Source of the DNA: Arthrobacter sp. Hiyo8
Lineage (GTDB): Bacteria > Actinomycetota > Actinomycetes > Actinomycetales > Micrococcaceae
Assembly (NCBI GenBank): GCA_001549895.1
Contig: AP014719.1
Coordinates: forward strand, 4,340,001-4,404,000
Direction of reading: 5' to 3'
Length of the DNA: 64,000 nucleotides
Part shown: positions 8,386 through 19,894 of the stretch, piece by piece
Layout of the letters: each line of letters starts with the position of its first letter
Position numbering within the stretch: position 1 is the first letter of the stretch
The notes under the pieces: generated by a model
Told to the model about the DNA's origin: nothing
Seen by the model: only the letters and a program-made list of their open reading frames with translations
Database searches by the model: none
Translations under genes and position numbers: made by a program

Positions 8386-10982
8386 AAGCGATTCGACGGT
8401 TCACGGTACGAACGGTTCTGCCGGAAGCAATCGCCCGCTCGCACGATTGGCGAAGAACCTGCGCTGGTCCTGGCATTTGCCGACACGCGAACTGTTCTCC
8501 GCGCTGAACGCCGAAGCCTGGGAGCAAAGCAATCATGACCCATGACCTTCCTCGGCCTGGTCAGCCGCGAGGAACTGCAGGAGCTCGCAGCGGATGGCGC
8601 CGTCGTCGAGCGTGTTCAGCAGGCGGCTTCGGATCTGGACCGGTACCTGGGTGAGCCGCGCTGGTACCAGGGCCTGGGTCCGGATGCTCCGGCGTGCATC
8701 GCGTATTTCTCGCCCGAGTTCGGCATCACGGAGGTTCTTCCGCAGTATTCCGGCGGGCTCGGGATCCTGGCCGGAGACCACCTGAAGGCCGCCTCGGACC
8801 TGGGCGTGCCGTTGATCGGCGTCGGGCTGCTGTACCAGGCGGGCTACTTCAAGCAGTCCCTGTCCCGGGATGCCTGGCAGCAGGAGACCTACCCGGTCCT
8901 TGACCCCGACGGCCTGCCGCTGACACTGCTCCGTGAGGAAGACGGTTCGCCGGCCCTGGTCACGCTTCCCTGCCGGGCGACCGGACGCTGCGCGCGCACA
9001 TTTGGCGGGCCGACGTCGGGCGCGTGCCGCTGCTGCTGCTCGATTCGAACGTTCCGGCCAACGACGACGCCGCGCGCGGGATCACGGACCGCCTCTACGG
9101 CGGCGGCGGTGACCACCGCCTGCAGCAGGAACTGCTGCTGGGCATGGGCGGGGTGAAGGCGCTGCGCGTCTACCAGCGCCTCACCGGCACCCCGGCCCCG
9201 GAAGTGTTCCACACCAACGAAGGCCACGCCGGGTTCCTGGGCATCGAACGCATCCAGGAACTCATGTCCACCGAGGCCCCGCTGAGCTGGTCCGAAGCCC
9301 TTGCCGCCGGGCGCGCGTCCACGGTGTTCACCACCCACACCCGGTGCCGGCCGGCATCGACCGTTTCGAGGCCGTGCAGATCAGGCACTTCTTCGACGCC
9401 GGACTGGCCCCGGACGTGCCCGTGGAGAAGGTCCTGGACCTGGGCCGGGAAAACTACGACGGCGGCAACCCCGCGGTCTTCAACATGGCCGTGATGGGCC
9501 TGCGCCTGGCGCAGCGTGCCAACGGCGTGGCCAAACTCCACGGCGTGGTCTCCCGCGAGATGTTCTCCGGGCTCTGGCCAGGCTTCGACCACTCCGAAAT
9601 CCCCATCACCTCCGTCACCAACGGCGTCCACGTCCCCACCTGGATCGATCCGAAGATGAGCCGGCTCGCCGCAAAGTACTTCGGCAGCACTGACGTGGAT
9701 GCCACCGGTTGGACAAGATCTACGACGTGGATGATGCCGAGCTCTGGGCCCTGCGAGGCGAGTTGCGTTCGGCCTTGGTTGATGACGTGCGCAAGCGCCT
9801 GCGATCTTCGTGGAAGAAGCGCGGGGCTGCCGATGCGGAGCTGGGCTGGACGGACACCGTGCTGGACCCGGACGTGCTCACGATCGGTTTCGCCCGGCGC
9901 GTGCCCACCTACAAGCGCCTGACCCTGATGCTCCGGGACCCGGCCCGGCTCAAGGCGCTGCTGCTGCACCCGAAGCACCCCATCCAGCTGGTCATCGCCG
10001 GCAAGTCCCACCCGGCGGACGACGCCGGGAAGAAGATGATCCAGGACCTGGTGAAGTTCACCGACGACCCCGCCGTGCGGCACCGGATCGTGTTCCTGCC
10101 CAATTACGACATCGCGATGGCCCGCACCCTGTTCCCGGGCTGCGACGTGTGGCTGAACAACCCGCTCCGGCCCCTGGAGGCCTGCGGGACCTCCGGGATG
10201 AAGGCCGCCATCAACGGTTCCCTGAACCTCTCGGTCCTGGATGGCTGGTGGGATGAGATGTACGACGGCGAGAACGGCTGGGCGATCCCGACCGCGAACA
10301 ACGACGCGTCCCCGACAGAACGCGATGACATCGAAGCGGCCGCGCTCTACGAGCTCCTGGAAACCCAGGTGGCCCCGCGCTTCTACGGCTCCACCGTCTC
10401 CGCGGAAGCCGGCGCGGCCGGCCCTCGCAGTCCGGCCCGGAAGCCGTGCCGACGCACTGGGTCTCGATGATCAAGCACACCCTGGCCCACCTCGGCCCGG
10501 CCGTCTCGGCCGACCGCATGCTCCAGGACTACGTCAACACCCTTTACCGCCCGGCGGCTGTCGCCGGGAGGCAGGCGGGAACGGCGTCGTTCAAGGAAGC
10601 GAAGGAACTCGCGGCCTGGACCACCAAGGTCCGCACCGCCTGGCCACAGCTGATCGTGGAACACGTCGATTCCATCGGCGTCTCCGAGGAGCCCCAGATC
10701 GGCGACACCCTCCAGGTCAACGCCTACATCGCCCTGCACGAACTCACGCCCGAGGACGTGTCGGTTGAGGTGGCGTATGGCCGGGCCCAGGACGGAGACG
10801 AACTGGAAGATGTGGCCCTGGTCGAGCTGACCGAAACGGAGGACCTTGGCAACGGGCGACACCTGTTCACCGGGTCCATCCTGATCAACCGCTCCGGGTC
10901 CTTCGGCTACACCGTCCGGGTCTTCCCGAAACACCCCTCCCTGGCCTCCAAGGCCGAACTGGGGCTGATCGCGAACGCCTAG
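8382..10982 (+). CDS. glgP: Alpha-glucan (glycogen) phosphorylase (frameshifted)
   Basis: Phosphorolytic release of glucose-1-phosphate from glycogen or maltodextrin, a PLP enzyme. Family landmarks are AYFSPEFGITEVLPQYSGGLG, HTNEGHAGFLGIERI, FARRVPTYKRLTL, and near the C-terminal third EACGTSGMKAAINGSLNLS, which holds the PLP-binding lysine. Six single-base losses in G/C runs break the frame near 8432, 8539, 8969, 9340, 9714 and 10424. Restoring them gives one frame of about 868 residues, the usual length of the actinobacterial GlgP type. It starts at GTG 8382, coupled to a short leader, and ends before a strong hairpin. It pairs functionally with glgC downstream. Confidence 0.92.
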
Positions 10983-11022
10983 GAATGCGCCCCCGCTGCT
11001 GTTCGAGCAGCGGGGCGCGTTC
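10983..11022 (+). terminator. GC-rich hairpin after glgP
   Basis: GCGCCCCCGCTGCT pairs with AGCAGCGGGGCGC across a GTTCG loop, immediately after the glgP stop. One arm has five C and the other four G, possibly another run contraction. There is no U tract, so it may act as a weak terminator or 3' stabiliser. Confidence 0.55.
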
Positions 11023-11090
11023 CACCCCGAGCTTCATCGCAACGCGCGGTGAGTAGTTCCACGGCCAACATCAAACACAAGGGAGTGACG

Positions 11091-12407
11091 ATGGCTTCGA
11101 AGAAAGTCTTGGCGATTGTGCTGGCCGGCGGTGAGGGTAAGCGACTCATGCCGCTTACCGGAGATCGCGCCAAACCAGCCGTCCCATTCGCAGGGAGTTA
11201 CCGGCTGATCGACTTCGCCCTGTCCAATCTGACCAACTCGGGCTATTGGCAGATTGTGGTGCTGACCCAATACAAGTCCCACAGCCTGGACCGGCACATT
11301 TCAGAAACGTGGCGGATGTCCGCACAATTGGGCAACTATGTAGCGTCGGTTCCGGCTCAACAGCGCGTCAGTAAAAGCTGGTTCCTAGGCAGCGCAAATG
11401 CGATCTACCAGTCGCTCAACCTCATCGAAGACGCCCGTCCTGACATCGTCGTGGTCGTGGGTGCTGACCACGTCTACCGGATGGATTTCGAGCACATGGT
11501 GCGCAGCCATATCAGCTCCGGCGCAAAGGCCACTGTGGCGGGCGTGCGTCAACCTCTGGCCATGGCCGACCAGTTCGGCGTGATCGAGGTGGACCAGGCC
11601 GCTGGTTCCGATAGCGCGAGCGGCGGCACGGCCAAGAGGATCGCAGCATTTGTGGAAAAGCCGGCTTCGACGCGTGGGCTTCCTGAAGACCCTTCCCAGT
11701 TCCTGGCATCGATGGGGAACTACGTTTTCGACGCCGATGCCTTGGTGGGGGCGCTTGAGCACGACGCCACCCGGCAAGACACGAGACACGACATGGGCGG
11801 TGACATCATCCCCTATTTCGTTTCCCGTGGCGAAGCGTTCGCCTATGATTTTTCAAGCAATGATGTCCCAGGGGCCACGGATCGTGACCGCAACTACTGG
11901 CGCGACGTCGGTACTATCGACTCATACTTTGAGGCACACCTCGATTTGATTTCGCCGGATCCGGTGTTCAATCTCTACAACTCCGATTGGCCGATCTACA
12001 CACGGCAAAGCGCTTCGCCTCCGGCCAAGATGGTTCGCGGGGAAGGCGGAACCGTCGGCACGGCCCAGGACTCGATTGTTTCCAACGGCGTCATCGTATC
12101 GGGCGGTCTCGTGGAAAATTCGGTGCTCTCCAACGATGCGTTCATTTCCAGTGGTGCCCGCGTTATCGACTCGGTGCTGTTGGACAACGTCACCATCGGC
12201 GAAGGGGCGGTGGTCAAGCGGGCCATCCTGGACAAGAACGTCAGGGTTCCAGCCGGCGCAACCATCGGCCTGGATCCGGACCTGGACCGACGGCGCGGCT
12301 ATAACGTCACGGATTCCGGCATCACGGTCCTGAGCAAAGGTCAACACGTACCTCTCCCGAATGAACACGACCGGGAACTCGCCCGTGCGGCACTCCTGGC
12401 TACCTGA
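11091..12407 (+). CDS. glgC: Glucose-1-phosphate adenylyltransferase
   Basis: Makes ADP-glucose, the committed precursor of glycogen. The pyrophosphorylase signature LAIVLAGGEGKRLMPLTGDRA is at the N-terminus, then GSYRLIDFALSNLTNSG and GADHVYRMDFEHMV. A left-handed beta-helix domain follows from about residue 300 (SVLSNDAFISSGARVIDSVL). The 438-residue protein starts at ATG 11091 behind GGGAGTGA. The frame is intact. Its last eight bases overlap the 3' end of the convergent dnaE2 gene. Confidence 0.95.
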   Translation: MASKKVLAIVLAGGEGKRLMPLTGDRAKPAVPFAGSYRLIDFALSNLTNSGYWQIVVLTQYKSHSLDRHISETWRMSAQLGNYVASVPAQQRVSKSWFLGSANAIYQSLNLIEDARPDIVVVVGADHVYRMDFEHMVRSHISSGAKATVAGVRQPLAMADQFGVIEVDQAAGSDSASGGTAKRIAAFVEKPASTRGLPEDPSQFLASMGNYVFDADALVGALEHDATRQDTRHDMGGDIIPYFVSRGEAFAYDFSSNDVPGATDRDRNYWRDVGTIDSYFEAHLDLISPDPVFNLYNSDWPIYTRQSASPPAKMVRGEGGTVGTAQDSIVSNGVIVSGGLVENSVLSNDAFISSGARVIDSVLLDNVTIGEGAVVKRAILDKNVRVPAGATIGLDPDLDRRRGYNVTDSGITVLSKGQHVPLPNEHDRELARAALLAT

Positions 12408-15400
12408 AGTCGCGGGAGTTGGACTTCACTGTCAGGACCAAGGGTTCCAGCTTGTCCGCCACGAGATTGGTGACTCCTTCCGGCGATCGTTCGAGGAAAC
12501 CCCGGACGACCAGCGCGGATGATTCCCGGGCGACGCGGCGATGCCTCTTCCAGAGGCCAACGCTGCAGATGACATTGAGGATGCCGCTCTCGTCCTCCAG
12601 ATTCACGAAGGTGATCCCTTGCGCGGTCTGGGGCGTTGGCGGTGGGTCACGACGCCGGCCACTTCAACACGCGTGCCGGACTCGACCTGGGAGAGCCGGT
12701 CCACCCGCAGCACCCCCTCGAATCCAGGGCCTCGCGGGCATGGCGCATCGGATGGTCATCGGTGCTGATTCCTGTCGCCCACATGTCGTAGGCAACATTT
12801 TCCAGGGGGGAGAGCTCGGGCAGCAGCGGTGGCTGGACGGCGACGTGGGTCCCGGGCAATTGTCCTTCCCGCTCGAGCGCGGCATCTCCGGCTTGCCACA
12901 ATGCTTCGCGGCGGTTCATTCCAGCGAATCGAGTGCTCCCGCTGAAGCGAGTGCCTCCAGCTGATCCGCGCTGAGATTCGCGCGGCGGGACAGATCCGCC
13001 ATGTCCCGGTAGGCGCCATGCTCCGCACGCTCGGTGACGATCCGCTTCGCCACTTCGGCGCCGATGGACGTGACGCCGTCGAGCCCCAACCGCACGGCGC
13101 GTGAGCCATCCCGCCGGTGCAGGTGGTCCTCGCGTGGTCGATCCTGCTGGAAGAGGCCGATCTCCGGCTGGTGGAAGTCTAGGCAGGAATCCATGCCGCC
13201 CACTTGGCCTGTTTCGGCACTTGTCGCCTCGTCGAGCACTTCGAGGGTCGCCTCGGCAAGGGAATGCAGTACATCCGGGCGCAACACCTGGACCCCGTGC
13301 CTGCGGGCATCCGCCACGAGGGTTTGCGGGGAGTAGAAGCCCATGGGTTGTGCCGCAGCAGGGACGCGAGAAATGCGCCAGGGTAGTGCAGCTTCAGCCA
13401 CGAGCTTGCGTAGACCAACACCGCGAAGCTCAAGGAGTGGGATTCCGCGAAACCGAAGTTCGCAAAGGCCTGGATCTTGGCGTAGATGGCGTCGGCGTCG
13501 TCCTTGCTGATCCCGTTGGCCGCCATCCCCGCATAGAGCTTGGCCTCGAGCGACTCGATCTTCTCCCGGCCCCGTTTGGAGCCCATCGCGCGGCGGAGCA
13601 GGTCCGCATCCTCGGCGGTGCAGCCGCCCACGGCAACTGCCATCTGCATCAGTTGCTCCTGGAACAAGGGCACACCCAAAGTCCGCTTAAGCACGGGCTC
13701 CAGCAATGGATGAAGATACGTGATCTTTTCCGTGCCTGCACGGCGCCGGATGTAGGGGTGCACGGCGCCACCTTGGACCGGACCTGGACGGATCAGCGCG
13801 ATTTCGACCACCAGATCGTAGAATTTCCTCGGTTTCAGCCGCGGCAGCGTGCTGATCTGGGCCCGTGATTCCACTTGGAACACCCCGATCGAGTCGGCCC
13901 GGCAGAGCATGTCGTAGACGGCCGGTTCTTCCCGCGGGATGGTCTCGATGGTCCAACGCTCCCGAAATGCTTGTCGATCAAATCAAAGGAGTACTGCAGG
14001 GCGGCGAGCATGCCCAGGCCAAGAAGGTCGAACTTGACCAGGCCCATCCACTCGCAATCGTCCTTGTCCCATTGCAGGACCGTGCGGTTTTCCATCCGGG
14101 CGCGTTCGATGGGTACCACCTCGCCGACAGGCCGTTCGGTGAGGACCATGCCGCCGGAGTGGATGCCCAGGTGCCGGGGGAAGCCCAGTATCTGGTCAGC
14201 AAGGTCCAGGACGGGGCCGGGATGTTGTTGGTCTTGCCATCGCTGAGATCGCCCCAGTGATCGAGCCGCTTGGACCAGGCGTCCTGTTGGCCCTGGCTGT
14301 AGCCGAGTGCTTTGGCAATGTCCCTGACGGCGTTCTTCGGCCTGTAACTGATGACATTCGCTACTTGGGCCGCGTTGAACCGTCCGTACTTGCGGTAGAC
14401 GTATTGGATGACTTCTTCCCGCCGGTCCGAGTCGAAATCGACGTCGATGTCCGGTTCTTCTTCGCGGAGGCTGGAGAGGAAACGCTCAAACGGAAGGTTG
14501 TAGAAGATACTGTCGACCGCGGTGATCCCCAGCGCGTAGCAAACGGCAGAGTTCGCCGCGGACCCCCGGCCTTGGCAGAGGATGCCGCGGGAACGGGCAA
14601 ACTGCACGATGTCGTGCACAATCAGGAAATAGCCGGGGAAGTTTTTCGCCTCGATCACTGCGAGTTCCTGCTCGATCCGGCGATGGACCCGTTCGTCGGC
14701 GTCCGGGTACTTGTCCCTCACCCCTTCTTCAACAAGTTGCCGCAGCCACGTGATAAGGCTGTGCCCCGCAGGAACATCGAGCTTGGGAAGCTTCGGGCGG
14801 GCGGCCCGTAACTGGAATGCAAGCTCGTCTGCGATCTCGACAGTCCGTTCGACCGCGCCGGGTAGCGGGCGAACCGCGCTACCATCTCGGAACCGCTCCG
14901 CAAATGGGCGCCGCTGCTTGCGGGCAGCCACCCGTCCAGCTCCTCCAGGCTGCGGCGTGCCCGGACCGCCGCCATGGCCGTTGCCAGCGGATATCCCTCC
15001 GGGGACGCATAATGTACGGCGTTGCTGGCGATGAAAGGTATGCCCGCGCGCTCGGCAATCCGGACGAGGGCATCGTTGTGGCTGCTGTCGAGGGATTCCC
15101 GTGATCGAAGAGCTCCACCACCACGTTTTCCCGCCCGAATCTCTCAATCAACCCATCCACCTCAAAGGCAGCGGCTTGCTCGCCGTCGCTCATGAGGGCC
15201 CTCCGGACTGAGCCTTTGCGGCATCCGGTCAGCACCAGGCAGTGGTTCCTCAGCGAATGCGCCAGCTCGTCGAGGTCGTAGATGGGATGGCCCTTCTCGG
15301 CATCGGCCGCCAGATGGGCGGACGTCATGGCCCCTGCCAAACGGTGGTACCCCTCTTCCTGGCGGGCAAGGACGAGCAAATGGTCACCTTCGGGGTCGGC

Positions 15401-15822
15401 TTCGCCTTGCTGGGGTTTGCTGAGCCCGAGTGACAGCTCAGCGCCGAACACGGTCTTCAGCTCGTAGGCTTCGGCGGCCTCCGCCATTCGCACGATCCCG
15501 TAGAAGCCGTCATGATCGGTCAGTGCGAGGGCATGGAGGCCCAGCCGGACCGCCTCCTCAACCATCTTCTCGGGTGAGGAGGCGCCGTCCAGGAAGCTGT
15601 AGTGCGAATGCGCGTGCAGTTCGGCATAAGGCACGACGGCGGCACCCGCCCTCGACGCGACCCTTGCGGGATCGAGGGGGACCGGGCGGTAAGGCCCGCG
15701 TTTCCTTGACCAGGCGGGGCTGTCGCCGCCGTCCCTTTGGACTTGCCGATCTCCGGCACGCGCCGGTCCGACAGCGTGCGTTCGAACTCCGACCACGGGA
15801 TCGACGGGTTGTTCCAAGCCAT
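12400..15822 (-). CDS. dnaE2: Error-prone DNA polymerase DnaE2 (frameshifted)
   Basis: Alpha-subunit-type polymerase used for SOS mutagenesis. The PHP domain (YAELHAHSHYSFLDGASSPE) lies near the N-terminus, the polymerase acidic motif EPDIDVDFDSDRREEVIQYV in the middle, then helix-hairpin-helix (DGVTSIGAEVAKRIV) and a C-terminal OB fold ending NSRDFR. Nine G/C-run losses break the frame, near 15744, 15098, 14862, 14219, 13960, 13343, 12921, 12717 and 12630. Restored, it gives about 1143 residues, the expected length. The start is ATG at 15822. It is downstream of imuB on the same strand, forming the mutasome operon. Confidence 0.92.
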
Positions 15823-15857
15823 CTTTGTCTTCCTGACTAAAGTTCAGTGTCTGGTGT

Positions 15858-17478
15858 TCAGTCGTAGCGGGCCTCTGCCCACCAGTTCTGCTCGTCCAGG
15901 AGAAGGAGCCAAGCCTCTCCGTTTCCGTCCACAAGCTGGAACCGGTCCGATTCAAGGCGATGATCGGCGTCCCACCACCTCTGCCGCAACGGCCAGGGGC
16001 CGGCCCACTGAGCTACCAGTCGCCGTCGTGCAGGGTCTCCGCCGGGACAGAACCACATGGGCGGGGCAATCAATCCGCCGCGATGGTCTGTACGGACTTT
16101 TTCCTTGTTCGCATCAAGCAGCAGGACGGGGATGAGGGAAGCGAACACCGTGGCGGGCTGCGGGTCTGGAATCCTGCCCGGCCACGGCCTGGAGGCCAGG
16201 GCGGCCGTTCCCGCGGGCAAGGCATCTCCCCAAGGAACCAGGCGGCGCCGCTCGGCCAGCAAGCGACCTCCGGAAACCGCGGGCACTACCACGGCTTCAT
16301 GCCCCAGCATGCTTTGGATCCGGCTGAGTCCATGATGAATCTGTTCCTCGGCTCCGTCTCCAAAGAGCGCCCGACCATGATGGGCAATGGAATCCACACG
16401 GACGGGGACGAACTCGACCCGCGTGACCGGTGACGACAGTCCGCCGCGTGCCATGCCGCCGTCGTGCGTTCCGCTGGCTTGGGCAGTTTTATCGTTGGAT
16501 ACAGGGGGCTGCGACTGAAGCTGCCAACGCACCCTGTCCACGACGTCGCTGGCTGTGAAATGGCGGGGTGGCCCCACGTCCGCTCGGAGCGGCTCCCTCC
16601 TTCGTCAGTGATCAGAACCCTCAGCTCCGTGCAGACCAGGCCTTCCGTCTGCACCCGGCCACGAAGGCGTCTGCCGTGGCGCGGAGTTGGAAGGCGAGTT
16701 GGTCAACCCGGTCCAGGCCGGGTTCGAATTCGACACGTTGATCCAGTTTCCGCGGAGGAGTCCGGGGGAGCACCTTTCGGGGATCCTGTCCGCTTGCCAG
16801 GGCATGCGCAGTGATTCCGGCAGCCCCGAAACGGGCCCTGACATCTGCTGCGTGAAGATTCGCGAAATTCCCCAAAGTGAGGATGCCAAGGCGTTTGAGC
16901 AAGGAAGCCAGCTTCGGCTGCCCCAGTACTTCCACCGGAAATGGAGCCAGGAAATCCCGGGAAGAACCCGTCGGGAGGACCAGGACGGCAGATAGTTCGC
17001 TGGTGCTCCGGGCTGCTTGCTCGGCGGCGAACACGGAATCGGCGATCCCCACCCGGGCCTCCACGCCGAGGCGGTCGGCCGATTCAAGCACAGCACCTGC
17101 GGCCGCTTCTTCTCCGCCGTAATACCGGGCGGCACCCTTGGCCCGGATAGCGCAGAGGCCGGGTCGAAGCACTTCCACGCCAGGGGTCCGTTCCTCGAGT
17201 GACGAGACCACAGGTTCGAATTCCCTCGCATCCCGCACCGGATCAACGGCACACACCACCAGCTCAGGGCAGCGGGTCTGCGCTTCCCGCAGCCGCAAGC
17301 CCCGGACCACTCCCTCTGCCCGGGCTTCCGTGGAGCAAGCAGCAATGACCCCTTGGCCGATGACTGCCACAGGTACATCAGGCGGCAGGGCATCTGCCAG
17401 GCGGGCGGCGACGAGGGGCCAATCCGGGAACCAAGTCACCAACGCCCGTACCGGGGTTTCAAGCTGAAACAGCATCAT
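15858..17478 (-). CDS. imuB: ImuB, Y-family-polymerase-like mutasome protein (frameshifted)
   Basis: Catalytically inactive DinB-like adaptor that bridges DnaE2 to the sliding clamp in mycobacteria. The N-terminus ALVTWFPDWPLVAARLADAL is followed by STEARAEGVVRGLRLREAQT. The little-finger region (KLDQRVEFEPGLDRVDQLAFQL) and a C-terminal tail rich in Trp and Arg follow. The acidic pair of active Y polymerases is not evident near the N-terminus. Two frame breaks, near 16662 (GGGG read as GGG) and 16572, are corrected to give 540 residues. The start ATG 17478 overlaps the imuA stop (ATGA). dnaE2 follows 35 bases downstream. Confidence 0.9.
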
Positions 17479-18129
17479 GCTCCCATCCGATGGCGGGACA
17501 GATCCACCGTGCCGCTGTCCGCAAGATCCACGGAGGCCCTGCGGGAACTGCCCCGCAGCGCAACCTCGAGCTCGAGTTCCTGCTTGGCGAGATGTCCGTG
17601 GCCCTGTCCGAGCCCGCCCACTCGTATCCATTCACGTGCAAGACGGCTTCACTCTGCGGCCATGGTCCCAAGACAAGGAGGACGGCACTCCGCTCGCGGA
17701 GCCTGGCTCCCAAGCGGGCAGCCTCGGCGGGTGCGACTTTTTCCGGAGCCCGCGCAAGGACCACCGAGAGCACGTCCGCCAAGGCGGCGATCACCGGCAT
17801 CCAACTGGCCCGGGGTCAGGCACCAGCACCAGCCGGTCGAGCGCAATGCCGAAACCTGCTGCCGCCTCGATCCCGAAGTCAGGCAGCCCAGCTACTCCGC
17901 ACCATGAGCCATTGCGTGACGGGCCGGCCAACAAGGCCATGGCCAGCGACATGGATCCCTGTACGGAGTACGCCGCTCCCGGTCTCAGTCCGCCCGGGAG
18001 AAGCCTGCTGAGCGAGGGGAGTACGGGAAGCGAACGTTCGCTTCCGCGCTTGCCCTGCATGAGATGGATCTGTGCCTGCAAGTCATCGCGCAGCGAAGCC
18101 GGCGAAGCGGAAGACAGGCGGGATGACAT
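17475..18129 (-). CDS. imuA: ImuA-type RecA-like mutasome protein (frameshifted)
   Basis: First gene of the SOS mutagenesis cassette; ImuA proteins are RecA-like and partner ImuB. Readable landmarks are LPVLPSLSRLLPGGLRPGAAYSV, then SMSLAMALLAGPSRNGSWCGVAGLPDFG, and AVLLVLGPWPQSEAVLHVNGYEW. Two breaks, near 17811 and 17617 (each one G short), interrupt it. The corrected protein is 218 residues and ends SRHRMGA, its stop overlapping imuB. The start ATG at 18129 lies 11 bases from a LexA box. The family is poorly conserved, so the name rests partly on context. Confidence 0.82.
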
Positions 18130-18139
18130 GCTTCAATTT

Positions 18140-18155
18140 TCGAACATATATTCGA
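18140..18155. promoter_or_regulatory. LexA (SOS) box upstream of imuA-imuB-dnaE2
   Basis: TCGAACATATATTCGA (read on the other strand TCGAATATATGTTCGA) matches the actinobacterial SOS box TCGAAC-N4-GTTCGA at all but one of the 12 defined positions. It sits just before the imuA start codon and downstream of the neighbouring permease gene, so it should control the cassette. Confidence 0.88.
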
Positions 18156-18160
18156 ATGAG

Positions 18161-19894
18161 TCAATCGGGGGCCGGATCCCCCTGCGAGCGCGACCACGTG
18201 ACGCTCGACAGTGAAACGGCCAGAATCGAGGCGAGGATCAATGCCGACGCCGGGGCGGCAACGGCCCACGGTGCCCGCTCCACGTAGTTGATTCCTTCGG
18301 CAAGGACGAGGCCCCACTCGGGCGACGGCTGATGGGGGCCGAGGCCCAGGAACCCCAGGGCAGCCAAGGCGAGCGCGATTCCCGGTATCCGGAGCATCGA
18401 ATGCCTGAACACCGGGCCAAGGATGGTCGGGAGGATGTAGCGCCAGAGGATGCGGACCCTTCCCACGCCCAGGACCGGAAGGATCTTCACGTAGGGCTGG
18501 GCCCTGGCCTCCTGCGCCAGGGCGGCAGTGTGGGCGGCGAGGGGTGCCCAACTGACCAGGGTGACGGCTATCGCCGCACCTTCAGCCGATGGGCCGGTCA
18601 TCACGGCAACGATCAGCCGGCCAGGATAGGCGGAGCGGCGTTGGCTACTTCAAGGGGACCGGTGGCCGCGAGCGGGAAGAGCCCGACGACGATCCCGATC
18701 ACAAGGCAAGCCAGGACCACGAGCAATGCAGTTCCCAACGTGGACACGGCGCCATGCCCCACCCGGGCAAGGAGGTCCGTCCGCTTGCATCGGCCCCGAA
18801 GGGCAGCTCCAAACCCGGGCGGCAAGCCGTGCATGGCTCGAGGTGAACGGATCGCGAAGCAAGCCCGCGACGACGATGAGCAGCAACGCTCCCGCAGCGA
18901 CGAGCGGAACCGCGGCATCCGCCGTCGTGGTGTTCCCGGGAGTCCGGAACCGGAACTGTCCCCGAGCGCAGCGCTGCTCCCATGAGAAGGTTCCGGGCCG
19001 CGGCGCTGAGGGAACCTGCCCCGATCGCCAGCATGAGGAGGGCCAGTACTCCTGCCTGCAGCGCCGGTATGTCCTGGGCGCTCGCCGCCCCCAGGACCGC
19101 ACGGCCCAAACCGGGAATCGCGAAGACCTTCTCCACGGCAACTGCCCCACCGGTGAGGCCAATGAGGACAAGCCCGATCTGGCTCATCACCGATGGCAGG
19201 GCCCGACGGAGCACAGCCGCGGTGAGCCTGGCGCGGCTTGCTCCGGCCATGGCCCACGTGGCCACCCATTTTTCGGCGAACGCCACGCTGATGGCGTCGG
19301 ACAGGAGCCGCCCGATGAGCCCGCCGGCGGGCAGGCCGAGGGCGAGAGCCGGCAACACCGCGTGGTCCAGGACCTGCCAGCCATACGGCGGGAACCAGCC
19401 CAGCCACACCGCGCCGACGACAAGGAGCATCGCCGCCAGCAGGAACTCGGGGAGCGCCGTCATGGCCGCCGCCACGACGCCGGAGCCCGCCTGGGGTTCC
19501 GGCCAGCCCCGCATCACGGAAGGAACGCACAGTGCGGTGGCCACCACCGTTGCAACGGCCACCGCGCAGGCCATCAGGGTGACGGAGACGCCGAGGGTTT
19601 CCACAGTGCCGGCGCCAACAGGCGTGTTGGTGATCCAGGAATTTCCCATGTCCCCGCCCACAAGGCCTCCGGCCCAGTCGAAGAAGATGTGTACTGGTCC
19701 TCGATCGAGTCCAAGCTCCGCGCGGATCATGCCCAGCGTTTCGTCAGTCGCTTCCCGGTCGGCATACCGGGCCGCAGGATGGTGTATTCCGGGCTGTGTC
19801 CCGAAAGCCACGGCAGGAGCCCGATCAGCACGACTATGGCAAAGAGCGCCACAGCTCGGGAAACCGCAGCTTTGATGAACGCGGGGCACCGCAT
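18161..19894 (-). CDS. Peptide/nickel-type ABC transporter permeases, apparently fused (frameshifted)
   Basis: Two DppB- and DppC-like membrane domains read in one direction. The first (from ATG 19894) has YGWQVLDHAVLPALALGLPAG and the EAA-type loop AGASRARLTAAVLRRALPSV. The second has LPFGADASGRTSLLARVGHG, RVRILWRYILPTI and GLGPHQPSPEWGLVLAEGIN. Breaks near 19775, 18935 (two in the linker), 18822, 18770 and 18618 are all G/C-run losses. Once corrected I find no stop between the halves: about 579 residues, joined by a Gly/Ser/Pro/Thr linker (SGDSSGSGLPGNTTTADAA). Alternatively the second half starts at ATG 18983. The start overlaps the binding-protein stop (TGATG). Confidence 0.75.

Noticed and set aside
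12400..15822. Treating dnaE2 as a genuine multi-fragment pseudogene.
   Set aside because: All nine breaks are single losses in G/C runs and conserved motifs persist between them. A truly decaying gene would show missense changes, larger indels and lost motifs.
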